64,000 nt of DNA from Chthoniobacterales bacterium (GCA_039930045.1 JBDSQB010000005.1:62001-126000); one strand, 5' to 3'; shown: positions 26,301 through 35,109, counted from the stretch's first letter. Numbers and translations: made by a program. The notes: generated by a model not told the origin, from the sequence alone.

Positions 26301-27887
26301 GGAGTTACATTGATATCACCGCCGCCGCACCACGACATCTACTCCATCGAGGATCTGGCCCAGCTCATTTACGACCTCAAGCAGGTCAACGCCCGCGCCC
26401 GCATTTGCGTGAAACTCGTCGCAGAAGCCGGCGTCGGCACCATCGCGGCGGGCGTCGCCAAAGCCCACGCCGACATCATTCTCGTCAGCGGCCACGAGGG
26501 CGGCACCGGCGCGTCGCCACTCAGTTCTGTAAAACATTGCGGCAGCGCCTGGGAACTCGGCGTCGCCGAAACGCACCAGGTTCTCATGCTCAATGGCCTG
26601 CGCAACCGCGTCACCCTCCGCACCGACGGCGGCATGAGAACGGGCGAAGACCTCATCTACGCCGCGCTTTTGGGAGCCGAGGAATTCAACTTCGGCACCG
26701 CCGCACTCATTGCCACCGGCTGCGTTTACGTGCGCCAATGCCACACGAACACCTGCCCTGTCGGCGTCGCCACGCAGGACGAAAAACTGCGCGCCAAGTT
26801 CAAGGGCAAGCCGGAAAACATCGTCGCCTTCTTCAACGCCGTGGCCGAGGAAATGCGCGAAATCATGGCCTCGCTTGGCATTCGCACCGTCAACGAAATG
26901 ATTGGCCGCGTCGATCTGCTCGCGCAGAAAGAGATCCCCGGCCATCCGAAGGCGAACCTGCTCGACCTCTCGCCGCTCCTCGCCGACGTCTCGGGCGACG
27001 ACCCCTCCGCCCCGCGCCACGCCACCCGCGAGCGCAACGAAGGCCCTGCCGAACGTCCGCTCGACGACATCATTCTCCAAGACGCCAAGGACGCCATCAC
27101 CGACGGCCAGTCCATTTCGCTCTCTTACAAAGTCCGAAATATCAACCGCAGCGTCGGCACCCGCGTCTCGGGCGAACTCGGTTACCAATATGGCGAGGAA
27201 GGCCTCCCTGAGGGCACCATCGAACTCAAACTCACCGGCACCGCCGGCCAGAGCCTCGGTGCATTTCTCAGCCCCGGCATTCGCATGGTCCTCACCGGCG
27301 AGGCGAACGATTACGTCGGCAAAGGCATGAGCGGCGGCGAAATCATCGTCCGCCCGCCCAGCAAGCGCGGCTTCCTCCCGCAGGACAACGTCATCGTCGG
27401 CAACACCGTCCTCTACGGGGCGAGCGGCGGCCATTTGTTCATCAACGGACGCGCTGGCGAACGCTTCGCCGTCCGCAACTCCGGTGCCACCGCCGTCGTC
27501 GAGGGCATCGGCGACCACGGCTGCGAATACATGACCAACGGCACCGTCATCATCCTCGGCGGCACGGGCAAAAACTTCGGCGCGGGCATGACCGGCGGCG
27601 TCGCCTACGTGCTCGATTGGAACGACACCTTCCCGAGCCGTTACAACCTCGAGCTCATCAAACACGAGCGCTTGGATGCGATCAATGCGCCCGAGGAAAT
27701 CACCCTCGTCCAGGGCCTCATCTACCGGCACCTCGAGCAAACCGAAAGCCAGCGCGCCTGGGAAATCCTCGCCGACTGGCCCGGCCACCTCGCGAAATTC
27801 TGGAAAGTGAGCCCGAAGTCCAGCCCCGCCAAACCCGCGCCTCCCGTCGAGCCCATGATCGCCGCCGAGACCGCGAAACCGATCTAA
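23301..27887 (+). CDS. gltB: Glutamate synthase, large subunit
   Basis: 1528 residues from ATG at 23301 (MRLDQNAFDIAAAHRG); an upstream in-frame start adds 26 unsupported residues. GltB makes glutamate from glutamine and 2-oxoglutarate. A short propeptide precedes the N-terminal nucleophile C28 in HDACGVGLIAAIDG. The class II amidotransferase domain, central domain, FMN-binding synthase domain (SGEGGEDPERF, GHEGGTGASPLSSVKHCG) and C-terminal beta-helix (GGxxG repeats, GASGGHLFINGRAGERFAVRNSG) follow in order. The 3Fe-4S ligands lie in RQCHTNTCPVG. The length is standard. No gltD (small subunit) is adjacent, so the NAD(P)H or ferredoxin partner must be elsewhere. Confidence 0.97.
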   Translation: MRLDQNAFDIAAAHRGSLYRPENEHDACGVGLIAAIDGKRSNSILRHGLTSICRLAHRGAVDADEKTGDGAGVLTQLPYKLFRRELTKLGHQLYKDDDLAIGVIFFPHDNAYQQERAREIIEEVVEKRGLFLFGWREVPINTHVLGTKAASTLPQIEHVMMGRADDMDSEEFERRLFLARNEIEKIAATDGIKNFYIPSFSSRTISYKGLLISPSLEKFFKDLSDPDYETSICVYHQRYSTNTFPTWSLGQPFRMLAHNGEINTVRGNRNWMHAREAELTADFWGADIDLLKPIIQPGGSDSASLDNALEVLVHSGRSLLHVMKMLVPPAWRSEPEMSPEMTAFYQYHRCLNEPWDGPAALVFTDGLIAGACLDRNGLRPARYKITKDNVFHLGSEVGCADIDDAKVIEKGRLAPGEMLAIDTVSGKLLREKDIQATLSTRQPYGKWIADNLVDLASISPGPVTVPSDEIDILSLTQKQISFGYTSEELDFILKPMLKEGAEGIGSMGDDTPLAVLSLQPRLLYTYFSQLFAQVTNPPIDPIREKLVMSLATILGWRRNLLGETPEHSKLIESASPILLDHELETLKNLNDPDHKLVTLQTVWPANEGADGLENAVTRLCAEAEAAVDSGARMINLSDRNVDAENVGIPMLLAVGAIHFHLTNVGKRMKASILCETGEARDVHQVACLIGYGASSVNPYLGFETIREMIEKAPADTLPDYATAVKNYQGALDKGLLKIMSKMGISLISSYRGAQIFEAIGISSAVIKKCFTGTSSQVEGIGYKEIAVESLTRHQLAFGEAVPQEPAKPQTLGDPGYYRFRRNGEIHAINPPVIKNFHTFVKTGSASDYKAYVQAVLASSPHSLRNMLAFVPAKTGPVPIEEVESIEDIRRRFTTAGMSLGALSPEAHECLAIAMNQIGGKSNSGEGGEDPERFTRRANGDLANSAIKQVAAGRFGVNAAYLASAKEIEIKMAQGAKPGEGGQLPGHKVTVMIAKLRKTVVGVTLISPPPHHDIYSIEDLAQLIYDLKQVNARARICVKLVAEAGVGTIAAGVAKAHADIILVSGHEGGTGASPLSSVKHCGSAWELGVAETHQVLMLNGLRNRVTLRTDGGMRTGEDLIYAALLGAEEFNFGTAALIATGCVYVRQCHTNTCPVGVATQDEKLRAKFKGKPENIVAFFNAVAEEMREIMASLGIRTVNEMIGRVDLLAQKEIPGHPKANLLDLSPLLADVSGDDPSAPRHATRERNEGPAERPLDDIILQDAKDAITDGQSISLSYKVRNINRSVGTRVSGELGYQYGEEGLPEGTIELKLTGTAGQSLGAFLSPGIRMVLTGEANDYVGKGMSGGEIIVRPPSKRGFLPQDNVIVGNTVLYGASGGHLFINGRAGERFAVRNSGATAVVEGIGDHGCEYMTNGTVIILGGTGKNFGAGMTGGVAYVLDWNDTFPSRYNLELIKHERLDAINAPEEITLVQGLIYRHLEQTESQRAWEILADWPGHLAKFWKVSPKSSPAKPAPPVEPMIAAETAKPI

Positions 27888-28044
27888 GACGGCCTAGAAT
27901 TGGATGGAACTCGACTGAGGGACGGCAGGCAACGTGCGCCCCGGCTCGTCCGCGAACCGAAAGCGACTTGTGCCGCAGGAAACGGTGAGCCTATCGCAGG
28001 AAGTGGAGAGAAACAGACTTGGGACAATCCTAAGTTTGCTCTCC

Positions 28045-29070
28045 ATGAAATTGTCTCTCTCCATTGTCATCGCGGGGCTTGCCCTCCTTTCATTCAGCAC
28101 TTCAGCGTTCGGCTCCACGCTCTTTGGTAGCTTGAGCAACTTCGATGTAGTCAACGACACCGGAGTGATTACGCGAGGCTTCGAGATCGAACTCGAAGGG
28201 GTCAGTTCTACGGATATCGCATTCACCTTCGGCAACCCTTACATCCGCTACGGCGATCCAGTGATCGAGGCCACCGGGACGGGAACCATCGTGCGCTATG
28301 CCAGTGCGTTCACCGGGAGCGGCTGGGCGGTTGGTACCCCGGTTCCGGCAGGCCCTTTTCCCACAGGCGGGCACCAGGCTTTCTATCCCGCATATGGTGG
28401 TGATGCGAACTACGAAACGCTCGGTGGCGAACATTTCGGCATCGCTCTAAATGGCAACCCGACCAACACCATCTACCGCTGGCTGCTCGGCGACGACGCA
28501 GGCAATCTGAGCGCCGCTGGCTCGAATGTGAAGATACCGGCTCCCATCTGGAATGTTCAGGCGCCCGTGAACCCAGCCGCGCCGGCGGCCGTCCAAGTCG
28601 TGCTTCCGGCGCTTCCGAAAGAACATCCCACAGACCTTTTCGGTGAAGCGATGTGGGTAAAAGTCTTCGTCACCGAGGCCGGAGATCCCATTGAGTTGAA
28701 TCATCTCCTTCCGGGCGATCCCGGAGTGCCCGATGGCTCCGAACCCGCCGAAGTCGAAGTCGAGTGGCAGCTACTCCAGGATGGCAAAGATAGTTTGTCC
28801 GAAGTGGACAGCGGTCTGGCCGACTTGAAACTGAACTCGGAATCAATCACCCGCCGCTACGAGTTCTATAAATACACAGGCACATTCGACGTGGATGGCG
28901 AGGCACTGATCGAGGACGCGGCGGCCAACCCGTCTGCCGTGGGCGACTTCATCGGCGCCCAAAACGCCGCCCTGAACATCGCTCCATTTGCTGTTCCCGA
29001 GCCTAGGACGCTTGTGCTGCTATCTTTGGCCTTCTGCGGATTCGCCGCATGGGGGCGTCGTAAAGGATAA
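28045..29070 (+). CDS. Exported protein with PEP-CTERM sorting signal
   Basis: 341 residues from ATG at 28045. A signal peptide (MKLSLSIVIAGLALLSFSTS, cut near AFG) is followed by about 300 residues of beta-rich, Gly/Asn/Pro-containing sequence with no catalytic motif that I recognise. The C-terminus VPEPRTLVLLSLAFCGFAA plus WGRRKG is a PEP-CTERM tail: PEP motif, hydrophobic helix, basic end. Such tails are recognised by exosortase for surface or exopolysaccharide-linked sorting. No exosortase gene is seen in the window. The gene stands alone between gltB and glgX. Confidence 0.85.
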   Translation: MKLSLSIVIAGLALLSFSTSAFGSTLFGSLSNFDVVNDTGVITRGFEIELEGVSSTDIAFTFGNPYIRYGDPVIEATGTGTIVRYASAFTGSGWAVGTPVPAGPFPTGGHQAFYPAYGGDANYETLGGEHFGIALNGNPTNTIYRWLLGDDAGNLSAAGSNVKIPAPIWNVQAPVNPAAPAAVQVVLPALPKEHPTDLFGEAMWVKVFVTEAGDPIELNHLLPGDPGVPDGSEPAEVEVEWQLLQDGKDSLSEVDSGLADLKLNSESITRRYEFYKYTGTFDVDGEALIEDAAANPSAVGDFIGAQNAALNIAPFAVPEPRTLVLLSLAFCGFAAWGRRKG

Positions 29071-29375
29071 GGGAACGTCCGCTACCGTATTCCCCAGCGA
29101 GGAAGACGCCTTGCCCGACCTTGGAAACAGCCTTCAAGTCTTCATCTGGCTTGGCTGTGACGCAATACCATCCAACCCGGAGCCAATCAGGTATGTAGAA
29201 CCCGTAAAGAAGGAATGTGGATGGATTATTGAGGGGAATCGTGCGCTTCGTCCTGACCCGGACCTGAGCGGAGTTCCAGCGCGATGGCAGCAGGCGTGGG
29301 CTTATTTTATCAAAAAAACTACGCTGCACGGTTGTCTCTGGCGCGTTTGCTGTTTACAAATTTGCTTCTCTTAAA
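29071..29375. other. Non-coding gap before glgX
   Basis: About 305 bases without a gene I can support. Short overlapping frames are open on both strands (one of 128 residues overlapping the PEP-CTERM tail, one of 108 residues opposite), but neither has a start signal or recognisable motif. An AT-richer stretch at about 29300-29375 is a plausible promoter area for glgX. Confidence 0.5.
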
Positions 29376-31541
29376 ATGGAACTTACACCTCAAATCGGTT
29401 TACCTTACCCCCTCGGAGCCACTCTGCGCGATGGCGGCACGAACTTCACCCTCTGGAGTGATCATGCGACGAAGGTCGAGTTGTGTTTCTATGACGCCCA
29501 GGACCCGAAAATAGAAACGGATCGCATCGAACTCGTTGAGCGCACGGAGCACGTTTTCCATGCCTTTGTGCCCGGGATCGGAGCGGGTCAGCTCTACGGC
29601 TACCGCGTGCACGGTCTCTACGATCCGTCGGTCGGGGCGCATTTTAACCCGGCGAAACTGATGGTCGATCCCTACGCAAAGGGCATCGCGGGCGAGGTGG
29701 AATGGTGCGACGAGTTGCTCCCTTACCTGCCGCTCCCGGAGACGGCGGAACCGGATGATTTTCCGACGGAACCCGACTTGCGCGACAATGCCCACGCGGT
29801 GCCGAAGTCGTTGGTGGTGGATGACCGGGCGTTTGACTGGGGCGGTGACCGGCTGCTGCGCACGCCGTGGACGGAGACGGTGATCTACGAGATGCATGTG
29901 AAGGGGTTTACGAAATTGTGCGCGCAAATTCCCGAGCACGAGCGCGGGTCGTATGCGGGGGTGGGGAGTCCGGCGGCGATCGAGTATTTTCAGAAATTGG
30001 GCGTGACGGCGGTGGAACTGCTGCCGATCCATTATTTCGTGAGCGAGCCGATGCTGGCCGAGAAGGGGCTCTCGAATTACTGGGGTTACAACACGCTCGG
30101 GTTCTTCGCGCCAGCGGGGAAATATTCGTCCACCGGGACGACGGGTGGTCAGATCGCGGAGTTTAAGCAGATGGTGAAAAACCTCCACGCAGCCGGGTTG
30201 GAGGTGATTCTGGACGTGGTTTACAATCACACCTGCGAGGGCGGTCCGCTCGGGCAGACCTTCTGCTTCCGGGGGATCGACAACCAGTCTTTTTATCGGT
30301 CGCACCCGGATAATCCGGCGTTCTATTTCGACTACACCGGCTGCGGCAACACCCCGGACATGACGCATCCGCGCGTGCTCCAGCTCGTGCTCGACAGCCT
30401 GCGTTATTGGGTGGAGGAAATGCACATCGACGGGTTTCGATTCGACCTGGCTTCCGCTCTGACTCGCGAGGAACACCTCCCGGATATGAAAGGGAGCTTC
30501 CTCAAAGCGGTGCATCAGGACCCGGTCTTGTCGCGGGTGAAGTTGATCGCCGAGCCATGGGACATTGGTGAGGGCGGCTATCTGGTGGGCAATTTCCCGA
30601 TCCATTGGTCGGAGTGGAATGGCAAGTATCGCGACACTATTCGCCACTTCTGGAAGAGCGACGCCGGTCTCCTGCCCGATGTCGCCTACAAGCTGAGCGG
30701 CAGCCCGGAATACTACGAGATTTCCGGTCGCCGACCCTACGCGAGCATTAATTTCCTGACTGCCCACGATGGTTTTACGCTGACGGATCTGATTTCCTAC
30801 AACGAGAAGCACAACGAGGCGAACGGCGAGGACAATCGCGATGGCGACAACAACAATGCGAGCTGGAATTGCGGTGCGGAGGGTACGACCGAGGACGCCA
30901 AGGTGCTGGCGCTGCGAGCCCGGCAGCGGCGGAATTTTCTCGTCACACTTTTCCTCAGCCAAGGCGTGCCGATGCTGGTGGCCGGGGACGAGTTTGGGCG
31001 GACTCAGCAGGGGAATAACAACATTTATTGCCAGGACAACGAGCTCGGCTGGCTGACTTGGGAGCGCGATGCCGAGGCGCAAGGAATTCTGGATTTCACC
31101 AGCCGCCTGATCCGGCTGCGGCGGGAGCATCCGGTGTTTCGCCACCCCAAATTTCTCAACGGCCAGCTCATCGAGGGCGTCGGGCTGAAGGATGTGACGT
31201 GGTTTCACCCGGCGGGCAAAGAGATGACGGAGGCCGACTGGCACAATGCCGAGTTGCGCAGCATCGGGCTGATGCTCTGCGGCGATGCCCCGGCGTTGCG
31301 CGATGACCAAGGGCAGCCGTTTCACGATTCGACCTTTCTGCTTCTAATCAATGCTGGCCACCAGCCCCAGGAATTTCTCCTCGGAAGCCCTTACATGGGC
31401 AAGTGGATGCCGATCCTGGATACGGCGAAAGAGCCCGCGTTTGTGGAGCATGGCAAGGTGAAAAAAGTCGGGTCGAAGGTGACTCTGGCCGATCACAGCA
31501 TGCAGCTCCTAGAGTTGCAGCACATCGCGTCCAAGGCGTAA
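29376..31541 (+). CDS. glgX: Glycogen debranching enzyme (isoamylase type)
   Basis: 721 residues, GH13 subfamily 11, hydrolysing alpha-1,6 branches of glycogen. An N-terminal CBM48 domain (LGATLRDGGTNFTLWSDHATKVELCFYD) precedes the barrel. DVVYNHTCEGG is region I, HIDGFRFDLASAL carries nucleophile D357, LIAEPWDIGEGGY carries acid/base E393, and NFLTAHDGFTLTDL holds the third carboxylate. RTQQGNNNIYCQDNELGWLTW is characteristic of GlgX/TreX. The length is normal. It is followed after 6 bases by a small membrane-anchored protein gene. With treZ at 6 kb it points to glycogen turnover, possibly linked to trehalose. Confidence 0.95.
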   Translation: MELTPQIGLPYPLGATLRDGGTNFTLWSDHATKVELCFYDAQDPKIETDRIELVERTEHVFHAFVPGIGAGQLYGYRVHGLYDPSVGAHFNPAKLMVDPYAKGIAGEVEWCDELLPYLPLPETAEPDDFPTEPDLRDNAHAVPKSLVVDDRAFDWGGDRLLRTPWTETVIYEMHVKGFTKLCAQIPEHERGSYAGVGSPAAIEYFQKLGVTAVELLPIHYFVSEPMLAEKGLSNYWGYNTLGFFAPAGKYSSTGTTGGQIAEFKQMVKNLHAAGLEVILDVVYNHTCEGGPLGQTFCFRGIDNQSFYRSHPDNPAFYFDYTGCGNTPDMTHPRVLQLVLDSLRYWVEEMHIDGFRFDLASALTREEHLPDMKGSFLKAVHQDPVLSRVKLIAEPWDIGEGGYLVGNFPIHWSEWNGKYRDTIRHFWKSDAGLLPDVAYKLSGSPEYYEISGRRPYASINFLTAHDGFTLTDLISYNEKHNEANGEDNRDGDNNNASWNCGAEGTTEDAKVLALRARQRRNFLVTLFLSQGVPMLVAGDEFGRTQQGNNNIYCQDNELGWLTWERDAEAQGILDFTSRLIRLRREHPVFRHPKFLNGQLIEGVGLKDVTWFHPAGKEMTEADWHNAELRSIGLMLCGDAPALRDDQGQPFHDSTFLLLINAGHQPQEFLLGSPYMGKWMPILDTAKEPAFVEHGKVKKVGSKVTLADHSMQLLELQHIASKA

Positions 31542-31547
31542 TCGTCC

Positions 31548-32126
31548 ATGCAGGAATTTCACTGGCTGACCGCGATCGTGGCGGGACTGAGTTCCGGGCT
31601 GCTCGTCGCTGCGATCAATCACGGCGTGTCCCTTTACCGGGAGCATTTGGATTTCAGACAAGGGAAGCTGGAGGAGCTGCACAAGGCGGTCTTCACCCTC
31701 ACTTTCAAATTGGAAACGATCCTTTCTCCTCTCGGCGCGGAAGCGGGAATGTGGATCGCGCTCGAAAAAGAACGGCTTGCGGGCAAATATGTCGGGGACA
31801 AGCTCGATGTCATTTACAATAAAGTGCAAGTCCTCGCGGACGAGGTGCTTCGGGATCGAGGCGAGCTTTTGAGGGATCTGGAAACGGCCGTTCGGCTCAT
31901 TTCTATTCACTTCCCGGAGCTGACGAATGCGCGGCTGGAACTCACAGGAATGGTGCAGCAGGCGCTCCTTCTGGCGCGCAATCCAAAACTGTCTGCGACA
32001 GATGGTCCCAACAAAATTGCCGAACTCAGCACCGAAGCGAGCAGAATCGGACATCAACTGACCGAGCGAGTCTGGAACCTGCACCAGCCCGACCCGAAGT
32101 GGACGTGGCTGTTGGCCAAAAGATAA
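31548..32126 (+). CDS. Unknown protein with N-terminal membrane anchor and helical body
   Basis: 192 residues. One N-terminal hydrophobic helix (WLTAIVAGLSSGLLVAAINHGVSL) is followed by an almost wholly helical, charged body (DFRQGKLEELHKAVFTLTFKLETIL, DKLDVIYNKVQVLADEVL, LRDLETAVRLISIHF). No family is recognised. It begins 6 bases after glgX and is probably co-transcribed, but glgX partners of this type are not known to me, so a shared function is only a guess from position. Confidence 0.7.
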   Translation: MQEFHWLTAIVAGLSSGLLVAAINHGVSLYREHLDFRQGKLEELHKAVFTLTFKLETILSPLGAEAGMWIALEKERLAGKYVGDKLDVIYNKVQVLADEVLRDRGELLRDLETAVRLISIHFPELTNARLELTGMVQQALLLARNPKLSATDGPNKIAELSTEASRIGHQLTERVWNLHQPDPKWTWLLAKR

Positions 32127-32295
32127 GCACTCCGCGCAAAGACGAACGGGTGCGCGGTCAGAATCTGTCCGCCTTCCAAGTTCCTGTGAAAGCGTAAATT
32201 AGGAGATTTATGGCGGGAATCGAGATTTAAGAACCCGCCTAATCTGGGACATTGACGTAGTGAGCCCCCATTTCTTCCCCACAACGTTCAGCGAA

Positions 32296-32433
32296 ATGTT
32301 CAAAAAGCTGGGAAACTGGCAGACTGGCTTAATTTCTCTCCTGATCCACCTCATGCTGATTGTGTTGCTGGGGGAGACCATCTTTTACCAAGCGACTAAG
32401 GAGCCGGAAGATTTTTCCGCCCAAGGAGGCTAA
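32296..32433 (+). CDS. Possible 45-residue single-TM protein
   Basis: A short ORF with ATG at 32296: positive N-terminus MFKKLGNWQTG, a hydrophobic helix LISLLIHLMLIVLLGETIF, and an acidic tail ending SAQGG. It lies just ahead of the degraded pseudopilin cassette. It could be a genuine small membrane protein or the relic of a longer gene. No family is recognised. Confidence 0.4.
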   Translation: MFKKLGNWQTGLISLLIHLMLIVLLGETIFYQATKEPEDFSAQGG

Positions 32434-32679
32434 GAAGTATGCAAAAAATAGTGATGGCACCCCTATTCCGGCGATCTTTTCCACCCTTCCTCTGAACATC
32501 AAAAAATGCCACCCATCAAAAACGCTCCCAAGGTGGACGATACCGCTATCGTAATGACTCCGAAACGTAACGTCATGGGGTCGGACCTAATGTAAGTAGT
32601 ATCGCTGTGGTGTCAGCTTTTGCGTTGCTTAACAGCTGGGCGGACGCAGAAACCACCTATTGAGAAAGATGCCACGTCT

Positions 32680-33336
32680 GTGAATCCGGGTATATCCTCT
32701 TACGGTAAACTCGAATTATCAAAAAGGAGCCAATAAGCTACCTACATCAATCGCGCCACTGCTGTAAATGCGGCCATGAAAGCGGTTAAACTTGCTGTCG
32801 GATGATGCATGGAATGGAGTAGGGCAGTTTGGTTTGATTAATACTTCGATTCCCATTCGTTTTAATCTAAATCTCTCCTCCAGCGATGGAACCCTAAAGG
32901 CGTTCCAAGACCGCTTTGCCGCAGGCGACATTTTCCGCTCTGCTTCTGAAGTCTGCACCATCCCCTTGGTGGCTAGCGGCGAAACCAATTCCACAATGGC
33001 TAATTGGTGGAGCACTCGGAGACTAACAGGGACAACCTTCGCGAGTCTCCCTATAACGCCCTCTACTCACGCATTACGACCAAGTCGAACACGTTTACGG
33101 TTCACTACCGTGTGCAAGCACTCAAGCAAGTGCCCACTCCCGGACGCGCGTGGCTGCAATGGATTGAAGGCAAGGACCAGGTAGTGGGCGAATATCGTGG
33201 GGCCACTGAGATCGAGCGCTATTTGGATCCTAATGAAGCTGGGCTGCCTGATTATGCTGGAGCCTCGCTTCCTGCGGATCCAATAGATAAGTACTATCGT
33301 TTCCGCGTGCTATCCACTCGTCAATTTGCCCCATGA
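32680..33336 (+). pseudogene. Degraded Verru_Chthon cassette protein A (C-terminal part, frameshifted)
   Basis: Pieces of one protein continue across frames. Frame 1 has YINRATAVNAAMKAVKLAVG (about 32737-32796), preceded after a TAA by ISSYGKLELS. Frame 2 has AFQDRFAAGDIFRSASEVCT and NSTMANWWSTRRLTG (to about 33026). Frame 1 then resumes with NLRESPYNALYSRITTKSNT, ERYLDPNEAGLPDYA and YYRFRVLSTRQFAP. These strings resemble the end of the Verru_Chthon cassette A proteins known from Verrucomicrobium and Chthoniobacter, as I recall the family. At least two frameshifts and one stop break it. The last frame ends with ATGA overlapping the next gene, preserving the original coupling. Its upstream extent is uncertain; decayed sequence may reach back to 32440. 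Confidence 0.7.
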
Positions 33337-33947
33337 GTGCGCCTTTGATACAGTCCACTCGTGAGGGTAAGTCCAAGGGCTTTACGGTGGTGGAACTGCT
33401 CGCTGTTGTGGCGATCATGGTTCTCATGTTTGCTTTGATTGTGCCTGCGTTTCATGGCATCTCCAATGGAGTTAATATTACTGCAACCGGAGAGCAAATT
33501 TCCACCACCGTTGGGCTGGCGAGGCAGCGTGCGACTACCTTTAATCGCAATGTGGCTATTCGATTTTATCGGCAAAATTACTCCGACAAAGTAGCGGTCC
33601 CTTTTAAATCATATCAGCTTTGGGAGCAGGCAGATCTCTCTTCCAGTAATTGGACAGCAGTCGATAGCGAGCAGACACTTGGAGCAGGGATTATTATCGA
33701 TGCCGACGTCGCAAAATTTTCCCCCATTCTCGACCTCTCGAAAGCCACAGACACCAAAGGGCATCCATTTAGTGCAGTTTTATTTACTCCCAGCGGCAGC
33801 ATTACCGCGCCCTTTGCCCAGGCTTTCCTCACCATACATGCAGAGAACGCCCCAAAAAATGGAGGGTCAGTGGCAGGCTTGCCTGCCAATTATTCTGTGG
33901 TGGCCATCGAGCCTTTTAATGGACGAGCGCGAGTTTTCCGTCCGTAA
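33333..33947 (+). CDS. Verru_Chthon cassette protein D-like pseudopilin
   Basis: 204 residues with a prepilin-type N-terminus: a short basic leader ending GKSKG, then FTVVELLAVVAIMVLMFALI with the conserved Glu at position 5 of the mature form. The rest (ISTTVGLARQRATTFNRNVAIRFY, then FSAVLFTPSGS, ending NGRARVFRP) fits the D member of the Verru_Chthon cassette. Such proteins are processed by prepilin peptidase and are probably secreted or assembled. The frame is intact although the upstream A gene is broken and members B and C are missing, so this may be a survivor of a dying cassette. Confidence 0.8.
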   Translation: MSAPLIQSTREGKSKGFTVVELLAVVAIMVLMFALIVPAFHGISNGVNITATGEQISTTVGLARQRATTFNRNVAIRFYRQNYSDKVAVPFKSYQLWEQADLSSSNWTAVDSEQTLGAGIIIDADVAKFSPILDLSKATDTKGHPFSAVLFTPSGSITAPFAQAFLTIHAENAPKNGGSVAGLPANYSVVAIEPFNGRARVFRP

Positions 33948-34008
33948 TCGTCTCCATCTCCAGATTGGGCGATGTTCCTCTACTAGATTTCTAGTCTTGC
34001 TTGATGTC

Positions 34009-35094
34009 TTAACCGACCAATCGTTTGGCCTGTGCTTGGGCGATCAAACACAACTCGGCAGCTTTGAATGCGTGAGCTTGCGTCATGGCGTGCTCTGTCC
34101 GGTTTAAGCAATCCATAATGAGCTGCCCGAAAAACGGGAACCCCACCTTGCCGCTGAGGTCGAAACGCTTTTCTCCCTGCTCATTGACGAGAAGAAGATT
34201 GTCACCCTTCTGTTCCTCAGCCGCGATGTCGATATACTTGCGCAACTCGATGTAACCCTTGGTGCCGAGGATGATGGTGCGTCCATCGCCCCAGATTCGC
34301 AGCCCGTCCGGGGTCAGCCAGTCCACTCGGAAATAGTTTGAGACGCCATTGTCTGCAACTAGGGAGGCTTCGCCAAAGTCCTCTAACTCAGGATAGTCGG
34401 GGTTATTGTAGTTTCCGACTGCAGAATGGAGCACCGTGGCGTTAGTGGCCCCGGCAAACGAAAGGAACTGCTCAATCTGATGACTTCCAATATCGCAAAC
34501 AATGCCGCCGTATTTATCTTTTTCAAAAAACCACTTTGGACGACTTGGCGCATTTAGTCGGTGGGGCCCGAGCCCCAGCACTTGAACGACTCGACCAATG
34601 GCATCTTGTTTGATTAGATCGCCTGCGAAGACGGCACACTCCACATGCAATCGCTCGCTGTAATAGACCATGTATTTGCGATCTGTGCGGGCTGCAACTT
34701 CACGGGCTTTTTCAAGTTGTTCGAGCGTTGTGAAGGGAGCTTTGTCCGTGAAATAATCTTTGCCAGCCTCCATTATCCGGCAGCCTATGGGGCCGCGGTC
34801 GCAAGGCACTGCCGCGTTAGCTACGAGCTTGACTTCAGAATCGTTCAGGATTTCGTCGAGGCTGGCGGCCGGCTTTGCCTGAGGGTAGGCCTTTAAAAAG
34901 GCAGCGACCTTTGCAGGGTCAGAATCATAGACCCATTTTAGTTGAGCGCCGGCCTCCAGCAAACCGTTGGTCTGACCATAGATGTGGCCATGATCGAGGT
35001 GCGCTGCGGCAAAGACAAACTCCCCAGGCTTAACGACTGGCTTGGGCTTGCCTTGAGGCGCGTAGTTCATTCCGTCGGATTTTTGAAAACTCAT
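34009..35094 (-). CDS. Gfo/Idh/MocA-family oxidoreductase 1
   Basis: 361 residues. The N-terminal nucleotide-binding part is somewhat unusual: EFVFAAAHLDHGHIYGQTNG replaces the usual GxGxxG loop. DKAPFTTLEQLEKAREVAAR corresponds to the EKP-type catalytic strand (KAP here). GGIVCDIGSHQIEQFLSF holds the conserved D-x-G-x-H active-site motif. The C-terminal beta sheet dimerises in this family. Members oxidise or reduce sugars and their derivatives, sometimes with tightly bound NAD(H). It lies 15 bases downstream of a second Gfo/Idh gene, forming an operon in the sugar-use region. The substrate is unknown. Confidence 0.88.
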   Translation of the reverse strand: MSFQKSDGMNYAPQGKPKPVVKPGEFVFAAAHLDHGHIYGQTNGLLEAGAQLKWVYDSDPAKVAAFLKAYPQAKPAASLDEILNDSEVKLVANAAVPCDRGPIGCRIMEAGKDYFTDKAPFTTLEQLEKAREVAARTDRKYMVYYSERLHVECAVFAGDLIKQDAIGRVVQVLGLGPHRLNAPSRPKWFFEKDKYGGIVCDIGSHQIEQFLSFAGATNATVLHSAVGNYNNPDYPELEDFGEASLVADNGVSNYFRVDWLTPDGLRIWGDGRTIILGTKGYIELRKYIDIAAEEQKGDNLLLVNEQGEKRFDLSGKVGFPFFGQLIMDCLNRTEHAMTQAHAFKAAELCLIAQAQAKRLVG

Positions 35095-35109
35095 ATGATC
35101 ATTGGTAGG

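Noticed and set aside
26316-27788. 490-residue open frame antisense to gltB, and a 535-residue frame on the same strand at 25604-27211
   Set aside because: Both are shadows of gltB with biased composition (Ala/Asp/Gly or Arg/His); the gltB motifs lie in the other frame.
28988-29374. 128-residue frame after the PEP-CTERM gene
   Set aside because: It overlaps the PEP-CTERM tail, has no start signal and no recognisable features.
29400-31325. 641-residue open frame antisense to glgX
   Set aside because: A shadow frame caused by GC-rich codon use; Arg/His/Pro-rich composition, no family motif, and glgX itself is unambiguous.
33982-33995. ACTAG-ATTT-CTAGT inverted repeat after the D pseudopilin gene
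   Set aside because: Only 5 pairs and no T-run; too weak to call a terminator, although it sits between convergent genes.
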